Source: Symsagittifera roscoffensis (lineage: Eukaryota > Xenacoelomorpha > Acoela > Convolutidae). Taken from it: DNA of 64,000 bases. Position 1 is the first letter of the stretch. The number at the start of each line of letters is the position of its first letter. Below the pieces are notes generated by a model. It did not search any database and had not been told where the DNA came from. It was given only the letters and a program-made list of their open reading frames with translations. Location: assembly GCF_963678635.1 (NCBI RefSeq), contig NC_087065.1, positions 17,311,623 through 17,375,622 on the forward strand, given 5' to 3'. Both the position numbers and the translations under genes were made by a program. Of this stretch, positions 26,101 to 33,725 are shown piece after piece.

Positions 26101-28230
26101 TCATCTGTCAAATATATCTATGTGAAGCGTCGAGGGATGCCTAAGAAACTTGTAATGGACGTTTTTCGAGATGAGCTCGTGTTTTAAAACAAACTTCTGC
26201 TGTGATTTTTGCGAGGAAATTCTCAATTTCGACGCCATTTCTCAGCAGCGTCTTTTGCGCACTGTTCTAAAAGGATTTGTATTTTACATAAATCGTAGAA
26301 TAATTGATGTTTCAGTCCGCGCTCTGCACACGAAGTTGAGGAATAAGAACACCCCACGTGACCAGTTCATTTTCTACTCTCTCCGACTGATGAGGTTATT
26401 AGTTGAGTACTCTCTTTCTCTTCTGCCATACGAAGAGAGTGCAGTCTCTACCCACATGGAAAACCCCTACCGAGGTAATTGAATCATGAAGCACCGACAT
26501 CAAGAAATTGATTTGAAGTCCACCGTTATCCGTCCTCGTTGCCTGAGGCCCGAGGTTGAATTAGTTTGCTTAAGATGTTGCAAATTCTAGGCCTCAAATT
26601 CACTGGCGCAATCTCAGCGGTGAGCGTACTTCGATCCGGCGAGACCCTTGAACAAGCTGTGGCAGAAGTAGTGAAGGATGCCAAAATAGGCAAACTTCTC
26701 ATCCAGACGAACCCAAACACGTTGAACCCTGAACTGTACTATCTGCGGCTGCCAAAAGATATCAAGAATGACTTTGTGCTATTGCTGGACTCCACTGTGA
26801 CATCTGGTGCTGCTCTGTTAATGGCCATCCGCATCTTGCTCGATCATGAAGTGGAAGAGGAAAAAATTATCGTGCTGACTCTAGTCGTCTCGCAAAGAGG
26901 TTTTTTTGGCATCTTTTGATTTAATGAAAATGCAACAGCCAAAATTCGATTCGCCAAGAAAACTTTGAAGGTGTTTTTCATCAAAAAATTCATTGGCTTG
27001 CTCTGTTAGATAGCAGTAGACCACAGATTTTGGTAACTTGCCTGAAAATAAAGTTTTACAGATACTTTTTGGGAAAACTAACGTAAATTATGGCAGATAT
27101 CGCACCTATTCATTTCAACGAACTAGTTTTAGCATCTTGTTTCATGCACATTTTTGGAAAAATCTAACTTTTATGGGTCAATAAATGAAGTAAAAACGAA
27201 GGACAAGCCATCAAAATACCTTTCTTCTTTAGATCAAAACTGTTTTTTTTCCATGTTAATCTCAGTCATTAGTTTATTTCTAGCTGACAAGGAAGCTCAA
27301 AGTTAGGTAGAGTCAAAAGAATTGCTAAAATGTGATCAAATTTGCTTCAAAGCGCCAGTTTGTATAATTTAACTTTTTTCGACAATTTTTGGTCTGAAGA
27401 AAGATTTAGCGAAACTTGGTGATGCATTTTCGATGTCGCCCATATGCCAATGCCTGAACAAGATTTCTATTGAATATGGGTTTTCAAAAAATTTTCTATA
27501 ACTGTGTTCGTAGGTATGAGTTGAAACGATTTTTTTAAGCAGCAGTTTGGTACTTCAGCATTCGTTTACGCCTTCGATGGCTGAAAAATGTTGCCCAGTG
27601 GGCAGTGTTTTAGAAGTTTCAAAATTGAAAATTATCCCTCTTCCGACTTTTTTTTCTCGATGATTTATTATGTGAAGTACAGTTCAGGTAGAAAAGGAAT
27701 GGGATCAAGTTAACATCCTCCCTCAGATAGACCAAGTTAAGATCTTCCACCCCAGCATTTAATTCGCATTAAATTTGCTAGGAGCTGCATGGAAAATGCT
27801 CGTTTCTGATTGGCTGAAAATCGTAAACTTAGAAATAAGTTAACATCCCCCCAAACGGCTGGGGGAGGGGGAGGATGTTAAATATGTTCAAGGAATGTTT
27901 TTGATGTTTCGGTTATATCGTCCAAATTAGTCTTCGTGGTATTTCTTTGCATTCCTTTATATTGATGCCAGAGTCATTGTAGGTTTGAATGCCGTTTCTT
28001 ACGTGTATCCCCGCGTGAAGATTGTTACTTCAGCTGTTGACGATATCGACTCTGACAACAAACATTGTCTGGTGCCTGGAATCGGCAGTTTCGGAGACCG
28101 GTTCTTCGGAACTGACATCTACTCAACAAGCACCAGCTTGGGGACTGCGAAGTTAGAACAATTACTGCAGGAAGTGAAAGACGAATCAAGGTCGTCGTGC
28201 AGCGAAGATATCGAAGATTATGAATCATAG
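1..28230 (+). CDS. UCKL1: Uridine-cytidine kinase-like 1, 5'-partial, seven coding segments
   Basis: Coding segments 1-15, 20785-20992, 21256-21480, 23828-23980, 26316-26474, 26591-26899 and 27983-28230 total 1317 nt: 438 codons plus TAG. Every junction has GT/AG and keeps frame. Known for the family: an N-terminal uridine kinase domain (ATP-dependent phosphorylation of uridine/cytidine, pyrimidine salvage) and a C-terminal uracil phosphoribosyltransferase-like domain. Seen: [38 protein letters not shown] and IVPRG of the kinase; [27 protein letters not shown], the PRPP-loop-like DSTVTSGAA, and [14 protein letters not shown] of the UPRT half. The P-loop exon is off the left edge; the window opens inside DSFYK. 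Whether the UPRT half is catalytic cannot be told; animal UCKL1 UPRT halves are generally thought inactive. The first intron is unusually long and full of transposons, most in sense orientation. Confidence 0.95.
16..471. other. UCKL1 intron 1, proximal part
   Basis: This AT-rich intron sequence follows the donor at 16. I see no gene, tandem repeat or TE signature in it. The LINE-derived array begins near 472, where similarity to the repeat unit starts abruptly. Confidence 0.6.
472..1370 (+). repeat. Array unit 1 (type A, leader deleted)
   Basis: This 899-bp unit lacks about 270 bp of leader: the sequence jumps from TGATTTTTTGT at 530-540 to CTGAATCGAGTCAAACC. It is the only unit in which the zinc-finger segment stays open, from Cys 586 to FCCPNC and the stop at 706-708, because its CAACACAC run is one base shorter than in the others. 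It has the poly-C tract at about 890-905, the type A marker CATCGACTCATCG, and TGCAATGTAATTGC. Confidence 0.85.
1371..2529 (+). repeat. Array unit 2 (type B)
   Basis: A full-length unit of 1159 bp. It lacks the extra CGACTCAT and carries TGCAATAAAATTGC, so it is type B. The endonuclease part includes NNYYIVSND-like and [13 protein letters not shown]-like peptides in separate frames. Confidence 0.85.
2530..3700 (+). repeat. Array unit 3 (type A)
   Basis: A 1171-bp unit with both type A markers (CATCGACTCATCG at about 3095 and TGCAATGTAATTGC at about 3364). It has a poly-C tract near 3219-3233. Confidence 0.85.
3701..4864 (+). repeat. Array unit 4 (type B)
   Basis: A 1164-bp unit with type B markers. 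It shares CACCGCTGCGACTGG and ATCGGCACTAACTC with the inner part of unit 5 and with unit 7. Confidence 0.85.
4865..6272 (+). repeat. Array unit 5 (fused A/B, 1408 bp)
   Basis: The unit is about 244 bp longer than its neighbours because the zinc-finger block occurs twice: 5224-5467 (type A, with CATCGACTCATCG) and 5468-5711 (type B, without it). The join is at CTACTCAGGCGCCCGCGG. The downstream part is type B. It looks like an A unit and a B unit fused with loss of roughly 920 bp between them. Confidence 0.85.
6273..7443 (+). repeat. Array unit 6 (type A)
   Basis: A 1171-bp unit with both type A markers. The longest in-frame piece spans the proline-rich linker and continues into [12 protein letters not shown], so the zinc-finger tail and the endonuclease start once belonged to one ORF. 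Confidence 0.85.
7444..8576 (+). repeat. Array unit 7 (type B)
   Basis: A 1133-bp unit with type B markers. It is shortened by a ~24-bp loss near 7681, where the GAAGAGGACCAGTGCG block is missing, and by a small loss near 8514. Confidence 0.85.
8577..9747 (+). repeat. Array unit 8 (type A), joined to the LINE body
   Basis: A 1171-bp unit with type A markers. The endonuclease reading includes [20 protein letters not shown] followed by [11 protein letters not shown], in one frame at 9382-9654. At 9748, where other units restart, the sequence continues as LINE endonuclease. Confidence 0.85.
9748..12420 (+). pseudogene. Decayed LINE body: endonuclease C-terminus, RT, C-terminal CCHC-like tail
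   Basis: The reading frames are broken many times but homologous segments appear in order. They are [11 protein letters not shown] near 9781 and [11 protein letters not shown] near 9914 (AP-endonuclease C-terminal motif SPD-x-x-LAS); [20 protein letters not shown] near 10705 and WKAATILPL near 10791 (RT entry, motif 0/1 region); [13 protein letters not shown] near 11165 and [15 protein letters not shown] near 11255 (RT motif B region); [16 protein letters not shown] near 11680; and [16 protein letters not shown] near 12235-12300 (C-terminal Cys/His). This matches Jockey/CR1-superfamily elements by eye. It is non-functional. A CA microsatellite interrupts it. Confidence 0.85.
10514..10568. repeat. 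(CA)n microsatellite inside the LINE
   Basis: About 27 near-perfect CA dinucleotides, with one CG interruption near the start, lie between the endonuclease and RT parts of the LINE relic. Confidence 0.95.
12501..12573. repeat. 11-bp inverted repeat, LINE 3' flank
   Basis: ATCACAACCGT and its reverse complement ACGGTTGTGAT are separated by about 50 bp, just past the LINE C-terminal tail. This may be a 3' UTR structure or chance. The following AT-rich stretch to 13040 shows nothing else recognisable. Confidence 0.4.
13040..14260. repeat. Degenerate ~165-bp tandem repeat, about 7-8 units
   Basis: A recurring block reads roughly CCTGTAGTTGGGYGCTGTCA, then ACTCTCAGGGGTTGCGAATC, a TGACTGCTCAAATCTTTGTA-like part, TTTTCGAGATATGACGTTTT and an A/T-rich end. 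CTGTAGTT-like landmarks fall near 13214, 13384, 13514, 13684, 13851, 14006 and 14209. Units are well diverged, so the array is old. No gene is evident. Confidence 0.75.
14261..18607. other. AT-rich intronic stretch, no confident gene
   Basis: This is UCKL1 intron 1. Open frames here are short and compositionally AT-driven. A perfect 8-bp-arm hairpin (GCGAAGCT/AGCTTCGC) lies at 14633-14649. One candidate minus-strand exon is listed separately at 16003-16066. Confidence 0.5.
16003..16066 (-). CDS. Candidate internal exon (minus), weak
   Basis: On the minus strand, an acceptor TAATAG before 16066 and a donor GTATGG after 16003 bracket 64 nt. They are open as [20 protein letters not shown] plus SG, with richer G/C third positions than the surroundings. 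No adjoining exon was found, so this may be a relic or chance. The product is not recognised. Confidence 0.25.
18608..19731. repeat. 560-bp tandem duplication (two near-identical copies)
   Basis: The copies are 18608-19167 and 19172-19731, offset 564 bp with a 4-bp spacer AACT. By eye I saw no differences, so the event is recent (or an assembly artefact). Each copy holds a splice-like arrangement: TTCTCTTAG before AAAAGTAATGGAATT, an 84-nt open piece, a strong donor GTAAGTCTT, and TTTTTATTTCAG before AATTTCAATGAATG. Whether these are real exons is unknown. Confidence 0.9.
18863..19088 (+). CDS. Candidate two-exon mini-gene in duplication copy 1
   Basis: The piece starting [16 protein letters not shown] ends at ATT before the donor GTAAGTCTTA. 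An acceptor TTTTTATTTCAG follows about 67 nt later. The second piece either stops quickly (NFNE stop) in phase 0 or encodes [20 protein letters not shown] plus LLF in another phase. An identical arrangement occurs about 564 bp downstream (about 19427-19652). Good splice consensus but no recognised product; it could be a relic. Confidence 0.25.
19927..20081 (-). CDS. Candidate 3'-terminal exon, unrecognised conserved-looking protein
   Basis: The minus strand is open from about 20081 to the TAA at 19929-19927. It reads [20 protein letters not shown], then [20 protein letters not shown], then [16 protein letters not shown]. Composition and codon use look coding, unlike the surrounding intron. 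AATAAA overlaps the stop (19931-19926). Upstream, a good acceptor TTTTATTTTGCAG stands before 20102, but an in-frame TAA follows it, so either a later acceptor or a frameshift applies. It lies antisense in UCKL1 intron 1. I do not recognise the family. Confidence 0.45.
20092..20784. other. End of UCKL1 intron 1
   Basis: AT-rich sequence. GTTCGATTCC at about 20572 resembles a pol III B-box core, but no matching A-box or T-stem pairs around it. Nothing else is supported. Confidence 0.5.
20785..20992 (+). CDS. UCKL1: UCKL1 exon: kinase domain, FDHPDAFDF segment
   Basis: The acceptor is TTGTTCAG before 20785 and the donor is GTCTGAGT at 20993. The segment encodes 69 codons plus one base, running from VLTAEQVW through [23 protein letters not shown] and [14 protein letters not shown]. 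This is the central part of the uridine kinase fold, with the conserved acidic and YDF/HSR substrate-side motifs. Confidence 0.95.
21060..21076. repeat. (TA)n microsatellite
   Basis: A short TA dinucleotide run in UCKL1 intron 2. Confidence 0.8.
21256..21480 (+). CDS. UCKL1: UCKL1 exon: kinase LID region
   Basis: The acceptor is CTGCGTAG and the donor GTGAGGTT. It encodes [39 protein letters not shown], the [15 protein letters not shown] segment and the end of the kinase core, DIIVPRG. The Arg-rich [12 protein letters not shown] stretch matches the lid of UCK kinases. The open frame runs on past the donor to 21788, but that extension is intronic and unlike the family. Confidence 0.95.
21893..21917. 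repeat. Perfect 10-bp-arm hairpin
   Basis: TAACGCTTGC, a 5-nt loop, then GCAAGCGTTA. It is similar in form to the hairpins at 24688-24707, 24814-24832, 25440-25456, 29598-29614 and 62577-62592. Confidence 0.85.
22024..22100 (+). repeat. tRNA-derived SINE head or tRNA relic
   Basis: GTGGCCAAGAGTTAACGCAC resembles a tRNA A-box and D-arm region. GGTTTGAATCC about 40 nt later matches a pol III B-box (GGTTCGAATCC) with one change. The anticodon stem does not pair well, so this is a relic or SINE promoter, not a working tRNA. A T-run follows. Confidence 0.6.
22991..23171. mobile_element. MITE-like fragment with ~30-nt poly-C
   Basis: It begins CAGTGGCGGTGCAAAG, a start typical of CAGTGGCG-type MITE ends. 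It contains GGTCGACAAATTTTTCAAAT and GGTCAACC like the elements at 28732 and 33958. It runs into a ~30-nt C tract at about 23107-23136 followed by poly-A. The other end was not found. Confidence 0.5.
23828..23980 (+). CDS. UCKL1: UCKL1 exon: kinase-UPRT linker
   Basis: The acceptor is TTGTTCAG and the donor GTAAAACC. It encodes [20 protein letters not shown] and a polar linker ending in LLPQTNS. AIDMIV corresponds to the helix after VPRG in UCKL1 proteins. Entry and exit are both phase 1. Confidence 0.9.
23981..26315. other. UCKL1 intron 4
   Basis: 2335-bp intron. It contains hairpins at 24688-24707, 24814-24832 and 25440-25456 and a truncated copy of the TGTTCCGACT element (24991-25335). 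No gene was seen. Confidence 0.7.
24991..25335 (+). mobile_element. TGTTCCGACT-family MITE, copy 1 (3'-truncated)
   Basis: It begins TGTTCGGACTTTCG and matches 31308-31803 through GTGCTCGGGGTGG, CTTCAGACAATTTTCGACTT, AGTTATGGGGGTTTAAAGAT and the GC-rich GCGCGATATATTTCGCGC palindrome, as far as CTGCTCCATA. The right TIR is missing. Confidence 0.75.
26316..26474 (+). CDS. UCKL1: UCKL1 exon: start of UPRT-like domain
   Basis: The acceptor is GATGTTTCAG and the donor GTAATTG. It encodes [20 protein letters not shown], then [20 protein letters not shown], ending in ENPYR. The [15 protein letters not shown] pattern is the canonical start of the UPRT-like half. Confidence 0.95.
26591..26899 (+). 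CDS. UCKL1: UCKL1 exon: UPRT core with PRPP-loop-like motif
   Basis: The acceptor AAATTCTAG is the only one that restores [20 protein letters not shown] in phase 1 after the previous exon. The donor at 26900 is a weak GTTTTT. Contents include [58 protein letters not shown] and [13 protein letters not shown] occupies the place of the phosphoribosyl-binding loop. Confidence 0.93.
26900..27982. other. UCKL1 intron 6 with a TTAACATCC MITE
   Basis: 1083-bp intron with a weak donor. Its only notable content is the short TIR element at 27710-27881. Confidence 0.7.
27710..27881. mobile_element. 172-bp MITE, TTAACATCCTCCC TIRs
   Basis: TTAACATCCTCCC at the left and GGGAGGATGTTAA at the right are inverted. 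The internal motif AGACCAAGTTAAGATC and the GATTGGCTGAAAA segment recur in the composite element around 48.8-50.6 kb (AGACCGAGTTAAGATA, AATTGGCTGAAAA). It is non-coding. Confidence 0.7.
27983..28230 (+). CDS. UCKL1: UCKL1 last exon
   Basis: The acceptor is CATTGTAG and the stop is TAG at 28228-28230. It encodes [19 protein letters not shown], the terminal [14 protein letters not shown] signature, and a lineage-specific acidic tail ending [17 protein letters not shown] possible variant polyadenylation signal ATTAAA lies at 28467-28472. Confidence 0.95.
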
Positions 28231-28731
28231 ACGAAAGAAACTTCAAAAAGTGTATCCTAGAAGCATTCATATGTGATGTTCATATGTGACGACGTTGGCT
28301 AACGCTCTATAATTCAGCTGTGAAACTTGGTTTAAAATGTTTCCCTTTGTTTTCGTTTCATTTTTGTTTCAATCTATAATTTAGGCGCTCAGCTATCATA
28401 CTTGTACTTGGTATTGTTTGTGTTCAATTAATACTCTTGATTTAGTGTTAATCTATTTGCCGTTTGATTAAATTTTCATTCCGCTGTATGTGGAAAATTC
28501 ACCTCATTTGCTTGCAATATTCTATCCAAGAAAACTCGATAATTTATCGGTTAATTTGTACTCTATTTATTGACAGAATATTTGGTTGCTACCATATTCA
28601 AAGTTGCTACGATTGTTTTTCGTTTTGAGAGTTCTACTTTTTTTCGAAAAAGGTCTAGTTAAGTGCTGAATGTAGTTTCAAAGCAACTCTTTCCTTCTGT
28701 TCAGAAGAAAAAAAAAACTATTCTTACGGGT
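28231..28731 (+). other. UCKL1 3' UTR and flank
   Basis: AT-rich sequence after the stop. ATTAAA at 28467-28472 is the only plausible polyadenylation signal noticed. Confidence 0.5.
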
Positions 28732-29102
28732 TTTTCAACACAACTGCAGTGATCGTCGACCATTTTTGTCGACCATTTTGTTAGGTCGACCAAATGGAGT
28801 TCCGAGTGGTCGCAAGTTATTATAAATACCGTATTTGTACAACAAAATTTCGCCGCAGGCAAATTTTTGAAAAAACAATTAAGCCGTTTTTGAGCACTTT
28901 TTGGAAAATTTTGCCAGAAAAATTGCGTTTTTTGGAGCGCGCTCCTCGAAATATTATAAAGTGGCGCCAAAGTCGCCTTTAGAAAAGTTTTAGGGTCGGT
29001 CGGCCAAAATTACTAGAGGGGACCCTTTGAGCGACCAGGAATTGCAATCCCTGAGGCGGGGGGGGGGGCGTCTGCCCGCCACCCCACTAAGTCCGCCCCT
29101 GG
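28732..29102. mobile_element. CAGTGGCG/GGCGGACTT-type MITE
   Basis: It contains GTCGACCATTTTGTTAGGTC, a GCAGGCAAATTTTTGAAAAA block, GCGCGCTCC, GTGGCGCCAAAGTCGCC, GGGTCGGTCGGCC and a G-tract. It ends CCACTAAGTCCGCCCCTGG, a terminus typical of non-autonomous DNA elements. It is homologous to 33958-34355 and to the element split by the gypsy insertion. Confidence 0.65.
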
Positions 29103-30356
29103 TTAAAGTGAAGTAATTGAGCAAACTCAAGCTCTAAATGTTCAATTCAGCTTTCCACTCAGCAAAAAAAAATAAAAAACCCAGCAGAAGACGATTCAAA
29201 AACAAGTAGGTGGTTGATGAGCAAGAAGAACGAGGTCGATTGATCGAGTAAAAGTTCATTTATAACAGAGTCGACAAAAAAAGTGAGCGTCCGTTGCCTC
29301 TTGGAAAGCGAGTTATCACGAGGTAGGTTTTTGTCATAGATAGAAAATAACCGCCTAAATGTGACAACTTCGGTCAGTTTTTGCCACTATGACTACTTGT
29401 TAATCTGACCATTAAAAATAGGGAGGAACTTTGTATTCGGGTGTATTAGTTTTTTTTCCGCAAAATTAGGTGAAACAGATAATCATCGTATTGCGTTGAG
29501 TGATATATCATATTGAATTCCTATCAGTGATGATACAAATAAAGTTATCCCAGTGTCGAGAAAAACTGATTCGAAATTTTGAGATGTAGTCTAATTTCGA
29601 GCGAGTGACGCTCGTTATATGGAAATTAACTGTTTTTAAGACTTTTAGGATTAAAAAAGTCCATTTTACTATAAAAAAAACGAGTTTTGGATATTTACTT
29701 TAGCGCTTGTTTGGCAAAACAAGGTTTTCTAATTTCAAAAGTTATGTTGAAATTTTTCTTAATTTCATTTTTGAAGACAATTGTTTTATTGCTGATCATG
29801 TCTAATTCACTAGTTTTCTCACCGATGGTTCTCGAATCATGCCACCCATATAAAACTACTTTAATTGAAGAAAATTAAAAAAAAAATTATATTTTAAATA
29901 TGGTCGTAACATTCTGTGCTAGAGTGCTCTCAAGTTGCATTACAACGTAAGTTTATGGCAAATAGAATTTTGTGATGTTCGTTTTTTTACTTCTTGGAGA
30001 AAGGGAACATTACTCAGCCCAGAAAAACAGCTAAAAAATAAATGCATGCATATGTTAACTAGATGCACAACATAGGCTCCTCGTGAAGAGCTGAGCTGCT
30101 CATATGTTGATCCTTTGTCAATAAATCGACTGAATATTAGAACGATGAATATAATAATTTTCTAAAAACACGAAAATCGAACATGAGTGTCATCTAAGAG
30201 CAAGGAAAATCCTCAGCCAAATCAAAATCTTTTTAGTTGAATACACTGAAAAAGTTTCGCTTGTGTAGTGGTACCAAGAAAGCGATGAATTAGTGATTGA
30301 AGACTCTAGCACAAGATTCATACAAAATAGAGAATTCAAAATCGAGAAATGGTCAA
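29103..30356. other. Intergenic, no confident gene
   Basis: AT-rich. A hairpin CGAGCG..CGCTCG followed by TTATA lies at 29598-29614. A short frame near 29741 begins with a hydrophobic signal-like stretch (MLKFFLISFLKTIVLLLIM) but has only about 25 residues after it, so I do not call it a gene. Confidence 0.4.
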
Positions 30357-30540
30357 TTACGAGGCCCAACTGTTTGCGTTGTGTACTGTAAGTGTTCCGC
30401 AATTAGACCGCTATCTTTGATTTTTCTTTGATCTTTTGTTCGTGCCGGCAAAATCTTAGCAAATTTAAGAACTTGTGTTGGGATTCCAGAAACGTAACAC
30501 CTAAGTTTCCGCCTATCCAGTACAAAATTTGGCCTCGTAA
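30357..30540. mobile_element. 184-bp MITE, TTACGAGGCC TIRs
   Basis: Perfect 10-bp TIRs: TTACGAGGCC at the left, GGCCTCGTAA at the right. Inside are GGATTCCAG and TTTCCGCC motifs like those repeated in the larger relative at 32496-33092. A third copy is at 60775-60971. Confidence 0.8.
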
Positions 30541-31307
30541 AGTAATTCATACAAAAGAGAAGTCAACAAAAAATTTCGTTTGTGCCGACAAAGCGATTAA
30601 ATGGTATATCATTCAATGTCAAAGCCATTGTATGAACTACAATTTCAACATTTTTTTGCGGTATGATTAAACAAAGAAAGCTGTGTTTAATTCTCTATTT
30701 GTTTCAAATTATTTTTCCTCAATTTTAAACACTCTTCTTAAGAACGTATGAACAACTATTATAGTGTTCTAAACAAATCGCGTATTTAAAAGGTTTATGC
30801 GATATTGTGTTTTTTAAACAACCTAAATTTAGTCCACTGACAGTTATGTGCCCCAAGTCTTCAATGAACCAGCTGAAACGCAAACTGAATCAATGGGTAC
30901 TTTTTTACTTTAAAAACTGAATCTACTTTCAAAGGATTTCGTTTGCGTCAATTTAACTATAATTATTCGAGTACATTCATAGTGAAAATTCTTAAACTAC
31001 GCTTGCTAGTTTGCATGTATGAGCAAAAAAATCTTGAAGCAACTGCTCCGCACCACACCATTAAAAACATTGATTAATGTTAGTCTAAAACTTCGAAATT
31101 TGCTCAATTTTAAACAAGTTCTTTTGAAACTAAACTGGTTCATAGGAAGATACATGGTGGTCATAAATCTTAAACTATTCAAGATTTTGGTTTTTGAAAA
31201 TCCCAGGCCCTGAATAAAATCAAATCGCGCAAAATTATTGCATTTTACGTCTCAAGCAGAAGCAATACTTTTTCTCTGAGTGGGCAGCTGAGGCTGCAAA
31301 AACGTAA
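30541..31307. other. Intergenic, nothing recognised
   Basis: AT-rich with only short compositional open frames. I see no repeat, exon or RNA gene. Confidence 0.5.
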
Positions 31308-31803
31308 TTGTTCCGACTTTCGATACGGAAGTAACGGAATATTTGTGCTCGGGGTGGGTTTTTTTTTTCTTCAGACAAAATTCGACTTTTTAACTAGCCA
31401 TTTTTGACGGAATTTTTTTATATCATTCGAAAGGTATTGTTGTCCTGAGCTTAAATTTGGAAAGATATTTAACCTGTGATCTTTTTTCGTAAAGTTATGG
31501 GGGTTTAAAGATTGCCATTTTGGCCAATTTGGGACAATTAACGCGCAATATAGTTCGCGCTATTAACGCGTAAGCGGAGAGTTAATCCGTCTTAGAAATC
31601 GTTCCAAATTGGTTTAACGAAGCTTATTTGCCATAATTGATTTGTTACAAGTAGCGAAATCTATCCTTTTGTACTTTATATAACGTGTGGGGTGATGATT
31701 TTTATTTTAAAAAATTTCAAATAAAAAAAATTTATTTTGTTTTTTTACTTTTAATTTTTTAATGTTATTACTGCTCCATAAACCTTAATAGGCAGTCGGA
31801 ACA
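31308..31803 (+). mobile_element. TGTTCCGACT-family MITE, copy 2 (both TIRs)
   Basis: TGTTCCGACT at 31308-31317 and AGTCGGAACA at 31794-31803 are perfect 10-bp inverted termini of a 496-bp non-coding element. Inside are GTGCTCGGGGTGG, AGTTATGGGGGTTTAAAGAT, the palindromic AACGCGCAATATAGTTCGCG core and CTGCTCCATA. TCAGGGCTTCGCCCTGATA, a perfect hairpin, follows at once. Confidence 0.8.
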
Positions 31804-32495
31804 TTCAGGGCTTCGCCCTGATACGGGCAGTCTTGTTGACGTTATGTTTCCAGAAAATTGTTTTCAATGTGAAATATCTAAATCTCAATTACAAGAAAAG
31901 TATTTTTACTAGTTTAGTTAGTCCATTAAGATGACCAAATGTAATTTTCAGCCAATTTAGTTTATGATACATGATACTTTTTGATGTAAGGTAGAAAAAT
32001 TATAGCAATTGCTGGTTTCCGTGCCTTTTTTGGCATGAAAAATGAATCTTAAAATTACAAACAAATTGGCAATATAGTATTCAAATTCAATTCTAAATCT
32101 CAAGTGTGAAATCTAATTCAATTAATGAGCTAAAAAGCATCAACTGCGTTTACTCAAAACAAAAAAAAATCGCCAATGCTGTCTACTTATTGAAAACTGC
32201 CACCATGTAGCATTTAGTAGCATTTTTAAGAGTTGTGCCAAAAGTAGCTTTTTTGCAACTGAAGTTGGAAAAGAAGTCCGTCGTAGAATCACACAACCAA
32301 CTCTCCACTCGCTTAAATAATATCAAGCAGACAAGCAGCAACAAATTTGTTTTAATTTCGGGCGAACCCTAGTCAATAAACCCATCGAACAGGAAAAAAA
32401 AGGTTGGCAAATAACAGACCGTAAAACACAAACACTGAAACGTCAATTGTTGAATCTATTTAGTTTGTAAAGTTTATTAAATTTTTAAAGTTCAA
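31804..32495. other. Intergenic, nothing recognised
   Basis: After the TCAGGGCTTCGCCCTGA hairpin the sequence is AT-rich, with no coding or repeat signal I can support. Confidence 0.5.
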
Positions 32496-33092
32496 TATGA
32501 GGCCAAACTGTGCACTGGATAGGCGCAAAATTTTGTGTCTGTATGTTCCTGAACTCCAGAGACAAGTCTGGTAATGTTCCAAAATGTAAGTGAAAAGTGG
32601 ATTCTACTTACAAAATTTCCGTGGATTCCGCGTACAAACATTTGTAACGTAAGTTTTGTCGGCACATTAGTTTTGTTGCAGACTCCGCAACGAGCGAATA
32701 AAGTTAGTTTTTCCGGATTCGGCAAATGTACGTGTAAATCCGCAAATTTATGCAGGTTCCGCCTATAATTTGCGGATTCCACTTACAGTTACGAATTCCG
32801 CAACAGCTAAGTTAACTAAACACATATATTATTATTTGCTTATTGACTCCACAAACTGCTCCGGATTCCGCAAATTTTGTTGCGGATTCCACAAACTTTG
32901 ATGCAGATTCCGAAAAGTTGCCTGTTTTTGGACTGATTTTGAGCAATACAGTGTTTTAGCTATCTTTCCGTGGAATCCAAAACAGCAAAGATCAAAGAAA
33001 AATAGCAGTATTGCGGATTCTGCAGCTTTTCTGTTTTGGGCCCGTTGCGGATTCCGCTTATAATTCACAAAATGCCCAGCTTGGCCTCCTAA
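32496..33092. mobile_element. ~600-bp TTACGAGGCC-family element packed with GGATTCCGC motifs
   Basis: The termini are TATGAGGCCAAACTGTGCA at the left and TTGGCCTCCTAA at the right, imperfect TIRs matching the 184-bp and 197-bp relatives. The interior repeats a GCGGATTCCGC-like motif at least ten times with variations, e.g. GTGGATTCCGC, GCGGATTCCAC, CCGGATTCCGC. The motif is itself near-palindromic. Open frames on both strands are by-products of this repetition. Confidence 0.75.
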
Positions 33093-33725
33093 TGTTTAAA
33101 CCTAATAATTTTTTGTTGAAAACAGCTTGTTAAAGCTATGAATTCATAGGCTTTTATGGAATAAAAGTTAATTGATTTAACATTTTTCTACACTAAAACA
33201 GATTTTTTCTCAATTTCAAAATTCAGTTGGAAAAATTTTAAAAAACATAGGAATTCTTGTTCTTGAAAGTGTTTAAAAATACAGCAGTGTTCTATGCAGC
33301 ATTTTTTTGGCATCCACGAGGAATAGTCGATACTCGATCCCGACATTACTGTCTGAAGTTTGGCCAACTATTCTTGACCGTGCAGCTAGTCATGGTTCCA
33401 TACCTAAACAAAAATATACCGCAAAAGAGATATACTTTTGAAAACCCTTGTCTCAGTACTTCTGGCAATCGTTTTTATGAATACAATAAAGTGAAGGCTT
33501 TACAGAATTGTGCCAAAGCCTTCCAATTTAATTGAAGCTGGTAAATATTGAATTTAAAATGACAAAAAAAGTAAATATCAATCAAGTTTCATCTTTTTCA
33601 AACGCGTTTAGTTCACGGTCTTTTACTATTTCATTGTATCTCAGTTTAAATTCCAGTTCACTTCTTAGTTCAGTAGATAAAACATTGTTGATTTAAGTTT
33701 TACTCAGCTTCAAGTTTAGTTAACA
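33093..33725. other. Intergenic, upstream of the secreted-peptide gene
   Basis: AT-rich. A 92-codon frame at 33257-33535 has no recognisable domain and no signal peptide and is not called. TCAGTT-type initiator-like sites occur near 33641 and 33670. Confidence 0.4.

Noticed and set aside
32492-33068. Minus-strand frames of 78-96 codons
   Set aside because: They arise from the repeated GGATTCCGC motif in a TIR element.
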